Made by a program: the position numbers and the translations under genes | Assembly: GCF_003116135.1 (NCBI RefSeq) | Contig: NZ_PDOA01000002.1 | Span: 124,001-188,000 of the forward strand | Reading direction: 5' to 3' | Origin: Teichococcus aestuarii | GTDB lineage: Bacteria; Pseudomonadota; Alphaproteobacteria; Acetobacterales; Acetobacteraceae | DNA: 64,000 bases | The notes under the pieces: model-generated | What the model saw: only the letters and a program-made list of their open reading frames with translations | Database searches by the model: none | Told to the model about the DNA's origin: nothing | Shown here: one piece after another, positions 36,248 through 43,503 of the stretch | Layout of the letters: each line of letters starts with the position of its first letter | Numbering within the stretch: position 1 is the first letter of the stretch

Positions 36248-37408
36248 TCAGCCGAGGCGCGGGTCCAGCCAGGGGCGCGGCATCGCCTGCCAGGGGGTGC
36301 CGCGCGCCTCCGCCTCCCGCAGCGCGATGCCAAGGCCGGGCCGGTCGGGCAGCCGCGCCGCGCCCTCCTGGAAGGCCAGCGCCTCGCCGCCCGAGACCAG
36401 GGTGAAGAAGCGGTCCGTCTCGCCGAACTGCACCTCCAGGCGCAGGAAGTTCGCCAGGGTCGCGCAGAGATGCAGCGAATGCGCGTGGCAGACCGGCCCG
36501 GTGGGGTTGTGCGGCGCGACCTCGATGCCGGCCGTCAGCGCCAGCGCGGCGATGCGGCGGATCTCCTCATGCCCGCCGGCGTGCTTGATGTCGGGCATCA
36601 GCACGTCGTAGCAGCCCTGCTCGATCAGCGGACGGTAGGCGGCGAGGCCGCTCAGCGTCTCCGCCCCCGCCAGGCGCATGCCGCGCTCGTTCGCCAGGCC
36701 GCGCAGGCGGCGGATCTCCGGCAGGTTGCCCTCGGCGACGGGGCATTCCAGCCAATAGAGATCGAGCGGCGCCAGGTCGCGGATCAGCGCCGCGGCGCCG
36801 CCGGCCGAGAAGCGCCAATGGGCATCGACCATGACATCGGCCCCGCCGCCCACCGCCTCGCGCACGGCGGCGATGCGGTCCAGTCCCCCCGCATAGGCGG
36901 CGCGCTGCGCGGCGGTGTCGCCACCGGCATCCTGCCAGACCATCGGCTCGAAGGGCGCCAGCTTCACGGCGGTGAAGCCCTGCGCCACGGCGCGGCGCGC
37001 GGCGGCGGCGAAGCCCTCCGGCGTGCGCGGCTGCGCGCCGCGGTTGATGTTGGCGTAGAGCGTCACCCGCGGCCGCAGCGCGCCGCCCAGCAGGTGATGG
37101 ATCGGCACGCCCGCCGCCTGCCCGGCGATGTCCCACAGCGCCGCCTCGAAGGCGCTCTGCACCGTCTGCGCCACCAGCCCGCCGGGGGCGTGCGGCAGCA
37201 CCTGGCACAGCCGGTTGCGCGCGGCGGCCTCCTCCCCCACCACCTGCGCGGCCAGCCGCGCGGCCTCGGCGGCCAGGGCGCCCTCCTGGTTTGCGAGGGT
37301 GCACTCGCCGAGGCCGGTCAGCCCGGCATCGGTGCGCACCAGCAGGAAGCACCAGTTGGTCTTGGGCGTGACCTGGGTGCCGAGGAAGTCGAGGGCGGTG
37401 ATGCGCAT
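36248..37408 (-). CDS. Mandelate racemase/muconate lactonizing enzyme family dehydratase
   Basis: A 386-residue enolase-superfamily enzyme. The N-terminal capping domain begins MRITALDFLGTQVTPKTNWCFL. The barrel shows VMVDAHWRFS and WLECPVAE (metal-binding Asp and Glu), GAETLSG (third ligand), PDIKHAGGHEEIRR and the catalytic-loop HNPTGPVCHAHSLH. This order matches sugar-acid dehydratases of the galactonate dehydratase type; the exact sugar acid is not deducible. It lies eight bases downstream of a Bug-type binding protein on the same strand, suggesting uptake and dehydration of the same compound. Confidence 0.88.
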   Translation of the reverse strand: MRITALDFLGTQVTPKTNWCFLLVRTDAGLTGLGECTLANQEGALAAEAARLAAQVVGEEAAARNRLCQVLPHAPGGLVAQTVQSAFEAALWDIAGQAAGVPIHHLLGGALRPRVTLYANINRGAQPRTPEGFAAAARRAVAQGFTAVKLAPFEPMVWQDAGGDTAAQRAAYAGGLDRIAAVREAVGGGADVMVDAHWRFSAGGAAALIRDLAPLDLYWLECPVAEGNLPEIRRLRGLANERGMRLAGAETLSGLAAYRPLIEQGCYDVLMPDIKHAGGHEEIRRIAALALTAGIEVAPHNPTGPVCHAHSLHLCATLANFLRLEVQFGETDRFFTLVSGGEALAFQEGAARLPDRPGLGIALREAEARGTPWQAMPRPWLDPRLG

Positions 37409-37416
37409 GGGGTGTG

Positions 37417-38439
37417 TCACTCCGCCTGGATGCCGGCCCGGGCGGCCAGGGCCTTCCACTGGGCGATGTCGTGGACGATCCGCTGGCCGAAGGCCTCCGG
37501 CGGGCCGGCGACCAGCTCGCCGCCGAGCAGCCGCACGCGGTCCCGCAACTCGGCCGAGTCGCGCAGCCCGGCCAGGGCGGCGTGCAGCCGCTCGCGGATG
37601 GGCGCCGGGGTGCCGCGCGGGGCGAGGATGCCGTTCCAGGCCAGCGTCTCGAAGCCGGGCAGGGTGTCGGCCACCGGCGGCACCTCGGGCAGCTCGGCGC
37701 TGCGGCCGAGGAAGGTGACCGCCAGCGCGGCGAGCTCGCCACGGCGGATATAGGGCATGACGTTGACCAGATTGGCGAACATCAGCGCCGTGTCGCCGGC
37801 GATGACGGACTGCGCCATGGCCGGCGTGCCGCGATAGGGCACGTGCACGATGTCGAGCCCGGCCTCCGCCTTGAACAGCTCCATCGACATGTGCGCGGAG
37901 GAGCCGATGCCGCCGGAGGCGTAGTTCAGCGCCCCCGGCCGCGCCCGCAGGGCGGCGATCAGCGCCGGCAGGTCGCGCGCCGCCAGCAGGCGGCGGTTCA
38001 CCACCAGCACGTTGGGGCCCTGCACCAGCAGCGAGACCGGCTCGAAGGCGGTGGCGAGGTCATAGGGCAGGTCGCGGTAGATGGCGGCGTTGATGCCGTT
38101 GGAGCCGGCATTGCCGAGCAGGAAGCTGTAGCCGTCCGGCGCCGCGTTGTGGGCGGCCTCGACGCCGATGCGCCCGCCCGCGCCGCCGCGGTTCTCGATG
38201 ACGAAGGGCTGCCCCAGCGCGGCCTCCAGGGCGGGCGCCACCAGCCGGGCCACCGTGTCGTTGCCGCTGCCCGGTGCGTCGGGGAGGATCAGCCGCACCG
38301 GGCGGGCGGGCCAGCCGGAGGCTGCGGCGGCCCTGGCGCGCGGGGCGCCGGGCGCGGCCCACGTCCCTGCCCCCGCCCCTGCCAGGGCGGCGCCCTTCAT
38401 GCACGCACGCAGCAGCCCGCGGCGGCCTGCCATGGCCAT
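37417..38439 (-). CDS. Tripartite tricarboxylate transporter substrate-binding protein (Bug family)
   Basis: A 340-residue binding protein. MAMAGRRGLLRACMKGAALAGAGAGTWAAP is a TAT-like signal peptide. The mature protein shows PARPVRLILPDAPGSGNDTVARL, FVIENRGGAGGRIGVEAAH and NYASGGIGSSAHMSMELFK, all Bug features. Two in-frame ATGs (38439, 38433) share one GGAGGAGA ribosome site. It is the first gene of a two-gene unit with the enolase-superfamily dehydratase. It is an orphan binding protein, as no tctAB genes lie in the window. Confidence 0.92.
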   Translation of the reverse strand: MAMAGRRGLLRACMKGAALAGAGAGTWAAPGAPRARAAAASGWPARPVRLILPDAPGSGNDTVARLVAPALEAALGQPFVIENRGGAGGRIGVEAAHNAAPDGYSFLLGNAGSNGINAAIYRDLPYDLATAFEPVSLLVQGPNVLVVNRRLLAARDLPALIAALRARPGALNYASGGIGSSAHMSMELFKAEAGLDIVHVPYRGTPAMAQSVIAGDTALMFANLVNVMPYIRRGELAALAVTFLGRSAELPEVPPVADTLPGFETLAWNGILAPRGTPAPIRERLHAALAGLRDSAELRDRVRLLGGELVAGPPEAFGQRIVHDIAQWKALAARAGIQAE

Positions 38440-38591
38440 TCTCCTCCATTCCTTGCGTGGAGTGTGCCGCCGCAGCGCCTTCCCCCTCAAGCCCCCCCGC
38501 CTCTGGCCCCCGCCCCTGGCCCGGGGCATCGCCGCCCCGCTCACGCAGCCTTCTCTGGCGGGGGTGCCGCCTGCTCTGCTACCGCTCCGCC

Positions 38592-39242
38592 ATGTTGGAA
38601 GACTGGACCATGGCCTTCGAGGCCTGGGTGCGTGCCAATGCCGCCTGGGCGGCGCCGGTGACGTTCCTCATCGCCTTTTTCGAATCCTTCCCCATCGTCA
38701 GCATCGTGGTGCCGTCCACGGCGCTGCTGCTGGCGGTGGGGGCGCTGATCGGCGGCGGGCTGATCGCGCCCGGGCCGGCGCTGCTGGCCTGCGTGGCGGG
38801 AGGGATCCTGGGCGATGCCGCCGGCTACTGGCTGGCACGCTGGTTCGGCCCCTATGCGGTGCGGCGGCGGCTGCCGAGATCCTGCCGCCGCGTCTATGCC
38901 TGGTCGGTGGTGGTGTTCCGGCGCTGGGGCTGGTGGGCGGTGTTCATCGGTCGCTTCCTCGGGCCGATGCGGGCGGTGACGCCGCTGGCAGCGGGCGTGG
39001 TGGGCATGCGCAACTGGCCGTTCCAGAGCGCCAACGTGCTCTCGGCCCTGGTCTGGGCGCCGCTGGTGCTGATGCCCGGCACGGTGGGCGGCTGGCTGGC
39101 GCGGCAGCTCGGCCCGGAGCCGGACCCGCTGGCGATCGGCGGCGTGCTGGCCGGCGCGGCGCTGCTGTGGCTGAGCTACCAGCGGCTGCGGCCGGTGGTG
39201 CGCGCGGCGGTGCAGGCCCGGCTGGCACGCGCCCGGGCCTGA
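38592..39242 (+). CDS. DedA family membrane protein
   Basis: A 216-residue membrane protein of the DedA/VTT superfamily: FFESFPIVSIVVPSTALLLAVGAL, then GILGDAAGYWLARWFG and IGRFLGPMRAVTPLAAGVVGM, which contain the conserved acidic and basic residues of the re-entrant loops. DedA proteins are linked to undecaprenyl-phosphate or phospholipid flipping and membrane homeostasis. The ATG at 38592 places a short helix before the core. It is divergent from the Bug gene and convergent with the small monooxygenase gene. Confidence 0.9.
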   Translation: MLEDWTMAFEAWVRANAAWAAPVTFLIAFFESFPIVSIVVPSTALLLAVGALIGGGLIAPGPALLACVAGGILGDAAGYWLARWFGPYAVRRRLPRSCRRVYAWSVVVFRRWGWWAVFIGRFLGPMRAVTPLAAGVVGMRNWPFQSANVLSALVWAPLVLMPGTVGGWLARQLGPEPDPLAIGGVLAGAALLWLSYQRLRPVVRAAVQARLARARA

Positions 39243-39261
39243 GGGCCGCGCCCCCGCCGCG

Positions 39262-39591
39262 TCAGGCGCCGGGGCCGGGGTGCCCCACCGTCTGGATCAC
39301 CTCGAACCCCTCGAACTGCGGCGGGCCGAGATAGAGCACCTTGGTCTGCCCGGCGCCCCGGTGCGCCGCGCGGAACGCGTCGGAGCGGGTCCAGCCCTCG
39401 AAGGACTCCCGGTCCTTCCAGATGGTGTGCGAGGCGTAGAGCACATGGTCCTCCCGCTGCGGGCCGCGCAGCAGGTGGAACTCGACGAAGCCGGGCACGG
39501 TGTGCAGGTGCGATTCGCGGCTCTTCCAGACCTGCTCGAACTCGGCCTCGGAGCCCGGCGCGACCTGGAAGCGGTTCATGGCGATGAACAT
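39262..39591 (-). CDS. Antibiotic biosynthesis monooxygenase (ABM) domain protein, HmoA/IsdG-like
   Basis: A 109-residue single-domain protein: MFIAMNRFQVAPGSEAEFEQ at the N-terminus, VPGFVEFHLLRGPQREDHVLYASHTIWKDRESFEGW and SDAFRAAH following. The ferredoxin-like ABM fold with Asn6, and a Trp and His in the positions seen in heme-degrading IsdG/HmoA proteins, makes heme mono-oxygenation possible; other ABM proteins oxidise quinones. No iron uptake genes are nearby. It precedes moeA on the same strand order but is separated by 67 bases and is downstream of it. Confidence 0.85.
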   Translation of the reverse strand: MFIAMNRFQVAPGSEAEFEQVWKSRESHLHTVPGFVEFHLLRGPQREDHVLYASHTIWKDRESFEGWTRSDAFRAAHRGAGQTKVLYLGPPQFEGFEVIQTVGHPGPGA

Positions 39592-39658
39592 GCGGCTCTC
39601 TTTCCCTCGCGGATGCTGCCGCAGAGATGGGGCCGCGACCCGGCTTCAGAAGAGGCCC

Positions 39659-40915
39659 CTAGAAAAGCCCCGCGAAGGGCAGCACCACCAGCCGGTCCCC
39701 CGGCGCCACGCCGAGGGACTCTTCCGGCAGCTCGGCGAAGGCATCGCTCTGCGTCAGGGAGGAGAGCAGCCCCGCCCCCTCCCGCGCGTATTTGGCGGCC
39801 ACCGGCAGCCCGCCCGGCGCGCCGGGGCAGAGCGTGACGCGCACATATTCCCGCCGCCCCGCCTTCTTGCGGTAGGGAAAGGCAGCTTCCGCCAGGAAGC
39901 GCGGCAGCGGCACCGGCGCCGCGCCGCAGAGCCGCAGCGCCAGCGGCCGCGCCAGGTGCAGGAAGGTGACGAAGGCCGCCACCGGGTTGCCCGGCAGCCC
40001 CAGCACCGGGGTTCCGCCGATGACGCCCATCGCCGCCGGCCGCCCCGGCTTCAGCGCCAGGCGCCAGAACACCAGGCTGCCCGCCGCCTCGATGGCGGCG
40101 CGCACATGGTCCTCCTCCCCCGCCGAGACGCCGCCGGAGGTGAGCAGCATGTCGTGCGCCCCGGCCGCCTCGCGCAGCGCGGCACGGGTGGCCTCGGCGC
40201 GGTCGGGCAGGATGCCGAGATCGACCGGCTCCACCGGCAGCCCGGCCAGCAGCGCCAGCAGGGAGAAGCGGTTGCTGTCGAAGGTCTGGGCCGGGCCGAG
40301 GGGGGTGCCGGGCGTGGCCAGCTCGTCGCCCGTGCTGAACACGCCGATGCGCGGCCGCGCCGTGACGGCGAGCGCCGGCAGGCCGAGCGCCGCGGCCAGG
40401 CCGATGGCCGGCGGGTCGAGCAGGCGCCCGGCCGGCAGGGCCAGCGCGCCCTGCGCCACATCCTCCCCCGCCGGGCGGCAATTGGCGCCGGGCCTCAGCC
40501 CGGCCGGCAGCAGCAGCGCGCCGCCCTCCAGCCGGGCATCCTCCTGCATCATCACCGTGTCGGCGCCCGGCGGCATGGGGGCACCGGTCAGGATGCGGCA
40601 GGCCGTGCCGGGGGCGAGCGCCGCCGCCGCCTGCTGCCCGGCGGCGAGGCGGCCAGCGAGGCGCAGCCGCGTCTCCTCCCCCGCGCGCAGATCGGCATGG
40701 CGGAAGGCATAGCCATCGACGGCGCTGTTGAAGAAGGGCGGCAGCGGGTGCGGCGCGAACAGGTCGGCCGCCAGCACGCGGCCGCGCGCCTGCGCCAACG
40801 GCACCGTCTCGGTGCCGCCGAGGGGGGGCACGCGCGCCGCGATCAGCGCCGCCGCCGCCTCCACCGAGAGCAGCGCGCCGCCGAAGGCGAAGCAGTCGTC
40901 GCTCAGCTGGGCCAT
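39659..40915 (-). CDS. moeA: Molybdopterin molybdenumtransferase MoeA
   Basis: A 418-residue enzyme inserting molybdate into adenylylated molybdopterin, giving molybdenum cofactor. Signatures: GCxF-like start FAFGGALLSVEAA, TGAPMPPGADTVMMQED, LLTSGGVSAGEEDHVRAAI (the active-site TSGGVSxG), and GLPGNPVAAFVTF. The N-terminus AQLSDDCFAFGG is typical. It overlaps mobB by 13 bases. With mobB and modABC it provides cofactor for the adjacent formate dehydrogenase. Confidence 0.94.
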   Translation of the reverse strand: MAQLSDDCFAFGGALLSVEAAAALIAARVPPLGGTETVPLAQARGRVLAADLFAPHPLPPFFNSAVDGYAFRHADLRAGEETRLRLAGRLAAGQQAAAALAPGTACRILTGAPMPPGADTVMMQEDARLEGGALLLPAGLRPGANCRPAGEDVAQGALALPAGRLLDPPAIGLAAALGLPALAVTARPRIGVFSTGDELATPGTPLGPAQTFDSNRFSLLALLAGLPVEPVDLGILPDRAEATRAALREAAGAHDMLLTSGGVSAGEEDHVRAAIEAAGSLVFWRLALKPGRPAAMGVIGGTPVLGLPGNPVAAFVTFLHLARPLALRLCGAAPVPLPRFLAEAAFPYRKKAGRREYVRVTLCPGAPGGLPVAAKYAREGAGLLSSLTQSDAFAELPEESLGVAPGDRLVVLPFAGLF

Positions 40916-41406
40916 GGCGCAGCGTAGCGCAGGACGAGGCCGGCCACCGCCTCGATATCGTCCAGCCCGGCATGGGGCAGGGCGCCGCCGGGGGGCGGCG
41001 TGTCCGTGGCGGCGGCGCGGATGGCGGAATCCTCCGGGTGCAGCCAGGGCTTGCCGTTGGCGGCGCGGAACACCTCGATCTTGGGGTGGTGGTCGCGCTT
41101 GAAGCCCTCCACCAGCACGAGGTCTACCGGGGCGAGCTGCGCCAGCAGCTCCGGCAGGGCCGGCTCGGGGGCGCCGCGAAGCTCGGTCATCAGCGCCCAG
41201 CGCTGCGCGGAGGAGACCAGCACCTGCTGCGCGCCCGCCTGCCGGTGGGTGTGGCTGTCCTTGCCCGGCTGGTCCACGTCGAAGCGGTGGTGCGCGTGCT
41301 TCACGGTGGAGACCGTCAGGCCACGGCCGGTCAGGCAGGGAATCAGCCGGGCGAGGAGGGTGGTCTTGCCGGCGCCACTCCAGCCGGCCAATCCGATCAG
41401 GCGCAT
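40903..41406 (-). CDS. mobB: Molybdopterin-guanine dinucleotide biosynthesis protein B
   Basis: A 167-residue GTP-binding accessory factor of bis-MGD cofactor synthesis. The P-loop GLAGWSGAGKTTLLARL is near the N-terminus, followed by TVKHAHHRFDVDQPGKDSHTHRQAGA, the MobB signature, and VLVEGFKRDHHPKIEVFR. The ATG at 41406 is chosen; a TTG 30 bases earlier would run into the terminator. It lies directly downstream of the formate dehydrogenase terminator and overlaps moeA, consistent with a small cofactor operon supplying an MGD enzyme. Confidence 0.94.
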   Translation of the reverse strand: MRLIGLAGWSGAGKTTLLARLIPCLTGRGLTVSTVKHAHHRFDVDQPGKDSHTHRQAGAQQVLVSSAQRWALMTELRGAPEPALPELLAQLAPVDLVLVEGFKRDHHPKIEVFRAANGKPWLHPEDSAIRAAATDTPPPGGALPHAGLDDIEAVAGLVLRYAAPWPS

Positions 41407-41434
41407 GCGGGAAGCCTTATCCGGGGCGGCGGGC

Positions 41435-41467
41435 AAAAAAAAGCCGGGGGAATGGAATTCCCCCGGC
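41435..41467 (-). terminator. Rho-independent terminator of the formate dehydrogenase operon
   Basis: A perfect 11-bp stem, GCCGGGGGAAT / ATTCCCCCGGC (loop TCC on the minus strand), is followed on the minus strand by eight T residues. It lies 22 bases after the fdhC stop and just upstream of mobB. Confidence 0.9.
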
Positions 41468-41489
41468 CCTGCGGTTCTTTCCGGCCGCC

Positions 41490-42890
41490 TCAGTCGGCGC
41501 CGGCGGGGCGCGTGGCGGGCTCGGGCCGCACGGATTCATGCGCCCGCTTCAGCTCGTCATCCACCCACATGCTGTGGTGCTCGCGGGCCCAGTTGTAGTC
41601 CACCTTGCCGCTGCCCATGGCGCTGAAGGCGCCCTCCATGCCCAGGCTGCCGATGTAGATATGCGCCAGCATGGCCGCGATCATCAGCATCGACAGCACG
41701 CTGTGCAGCATGTGGCCGATCTGCTGGCCCTCGATGTTCAGGACGAAGAAGGGGAACATCAGCAGGAAGCCGGAGGCCGCGACCGCGCCGCCGCCCAGCA
41801 CCGTGATCCAGAACACCGCCTTCTGCCCGCCGTTGAAGCGCCCGGCCTGCGGGTGCGCATCGCCGATGAAGCCGCCGCCATTCTTCAGCCAGACCCAGTC
41901 CAGCTTGTTCGGGATGTTGTCCCGCACCCAGAGCGCCAGCAGCCCGAGGACGCCCAGGGTGAAGGGGAAGGCCAGGAAGTTGTGGGCGATCTTGCCGAGC
42001 TCGGAGACGGTGGTGAAGGCCTCCGGCCCGATCACCGGCCGCAGCAGGTGCCGGCCATAGACCAGGTTGAGCCCGGAGAGCGCCAGCACGATGAAGGTGC
42101 TGGCCGTCAGCCAGTGCAGCGAGCGCTCCAGGAAGTTGAAGCGCTGCATGGTGCGGCCGGAGGGGCCGTGGCGCATGCGGATGCGCCCGCGCACCAGGAA
42201 GAACAGCGCCAGCACCGCCAGCACCCCGAGGATGGCGACGCCGCCGATCCACATCATGGTGCTGTTGCGGAAGGCCCGCCAGTCCCGCCCTTCCGGCTGC
42301 ACCAGCACGGCCAGCTTGTCGTCCGGGATGCTGACGATGCCGGTGATGCGCCGGCCGGTCAGCGCGCTCTGCAGCTCCAGCTCCTCGGCGGAGAGGTTGC
42401 GGTTGCCCAGCGGCGGCGGGGCCGGGATGGGCTGCACCGGCGTCGGCGCCACCTGCGGCTGGGGCGCGGCCGGCGTGCCGGTGGGCTGCTCCGGGTCGGC
42501 GCTGTTCGGCACCTGCCGCTGCCCGGTCTCGCCGGCGCTCTGCACCTCGGGCACCGGGGCCTGTACCTCCGAGGAGCCCTGCGGCGGGCCGGCGCCATCG
42601 TCCTGGGGCAGCTGCTGCTGCGTCTGGGAGGCGGGCGGCAGGGCCTGGCGCACCTGCGGGTCGGTGGTGGTGCGCGCGGCGGCGCCGGCATCGGCCGGGG
42701 CCTGCGGCTGCGCCCCGGTCTGTGGCTGCGCCGGCGCTGGCGCCTGCGGCTGGGCCGGGGCGGGCGGCGCTTCCGCCGCCGGAGCCGCAGCAGGCGGCGC
42801 CTCGGCCGCCGGGGCCTGGGCAAGGGCCGGCGCGCCCAGCAGGGGCGCGGCGGCGGCCAGGGCGATCAGCGTGGAACGGAGCATGCTCAT
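41490..42890 (-). CDS. fdhC: Formate dehydrogenase cytochrome b556 (gamma) subunit with Pro/Ala/Gln-rich N-terminus
   Basis: A 466-residue membrane subunit that passes electrons to quinone. After a signal-like segment (1-25), residues about 26-163 are low-complexity Pro/Ala/Gln, then a small conserved piece LSAEELELQSALTGRRITGI, then five helices. Heme-b histidines are probably in ERSLHWLTASTF, KIAHNFLAF and LMIAAMLAHIYIG. E. coli FdnI is 217 residues; the extra N-terminus would lie in the periplasm. It overlaps fdhB by one base (TGATG) and ends at a strong terminator. The start at 42890 is set by that overlap. Confidence 0.9.
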   Translation of the reverse strand: MSMLRSTLIALAAAAPLLGAPALAQAPAAEAPPAAAPAAEAPPAPAQPQAPAPAQPQTGAQPQAPADAGAAARTTTDPQVRQALPPASQTQQQLPQDDGAGPPQGSSEVQAPVPEVQSAGETGQRQVPNSADPEQPTGTPAAPQPQVAPTPVQPIPAPPPLGNRNLSAEELELQSALTGRRITGIVSIPDDKLAVLVQPEGRDWRAFRNSTMMWIGGVAILGVLAVLALFFLVRGRIRMRHGPSGRTMQRFNFLERSLHWLTASTFIVLALSGLNLVYGRHLLRPVIGPEAFTTVSELGKIAHNFLAFPFTLGVLGLLALWVRDNIPNKLDWVWLKNGGGFIGDAHPQAGRFNGGQKAVFWITVLGGGAVAASGFLLMFPFFVLNIEGQQIGHMLHSVLSMLMIAAMLAHIYIGSLGMEGAFSAMGSGKVDYNWAREHHSMWVDDELKRAHESVRPEPATRPAGAD

Positions 42891-43486
42891 CAGACGTCCA
42901 CCGTCTCGCGATAGGCGGTGCGCCAGCCCCAGGCACCGCTGCCATAGCCGCGCTTCTGCACCCGCTCCTTGTAGATGGAGGCGATGATGTCGCCATCGCC
43001 CGCCATCAGCGAGCGGGTGGAGCACATCTCGGCGCAGAGCGGCAGCTTGCCCTCGGCGATGCGGTTGGCGCCGTACTGCGCGTATTCCGCCGCCGTGTTG
43101 TCCTGCTGCGGGCCGCCGGCGCAGTAGGTGCACTTGTCCATCTTGCCGCGCCCGCCGAAATTCCCGACCTTCGGGTATTGCGGGGCGCCGAAGGGGCAGG
43201 CGTAGAAGCAGTAGCCGCAGCCGATGCACAGGTCCTTGTCGTGCAGCACGATGGCATCCGCCGTCGTGTAGAAGCACGAGACGGGGCAGACGGCGGCGCA
43301 GGGCGCGTCCGTGCAGTGCATGCAGGCCATTGAGATCGAGCGCTCGCCCGCCTTGCCGTCATTGATGGTGACGACGCGGCGGCGGTTGATGCCCCAGGGC
43401 ACCTCGTTCTCGTTCTTGCAGGCGGTGACGCAGGCGTTGCACTCGATGCAACGGTCGCTGTCACAGAGGAATTTCATGCGGGCCAT
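42890..43486 (-). CDS. fdhB: Formate dehydrogenase iron-sulphur (beta) subunit
   Basis: A 198-residue protein with four [4Fe-4S] motifs: CDSDRCIECNACVTAC, CMHCTDAPCAAVCP, CIGCGYCFYACP, and CTYC with a later Cys pair (LPLCAEMCSTRSL). It wires electrons from the catalytic subunit to cytochrome b. It lacks the C-terminal membrane helix of E. coli FdnH, which matches the shorter soluble beta subunits of this FDH type (Fdh3B). It is 17 bases downstream of fdhA and coupled to fdhC. Confidence 0.95.
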   Translation of the reverse strand: MARMKFLCDSDRCIECNACVTACKNENEVPWGINRRRVVTINDGKAGERSISMACMHCTDAPCAAVCPVSCFYTTADAIVLHDKDLCIGCGYCFYACPFGAPQYPKVGNFGGRGKMDKCTYCAGGPQQDNTAAEYAQYGANRIAEGKLPLCAEMCSTRSLMAGDGDIIASIYKERVQKRGYGSGAWGWRTAYRETVDV

Positions 43487-43503
43487 GGATCAATTCCTCC
43501 CTG

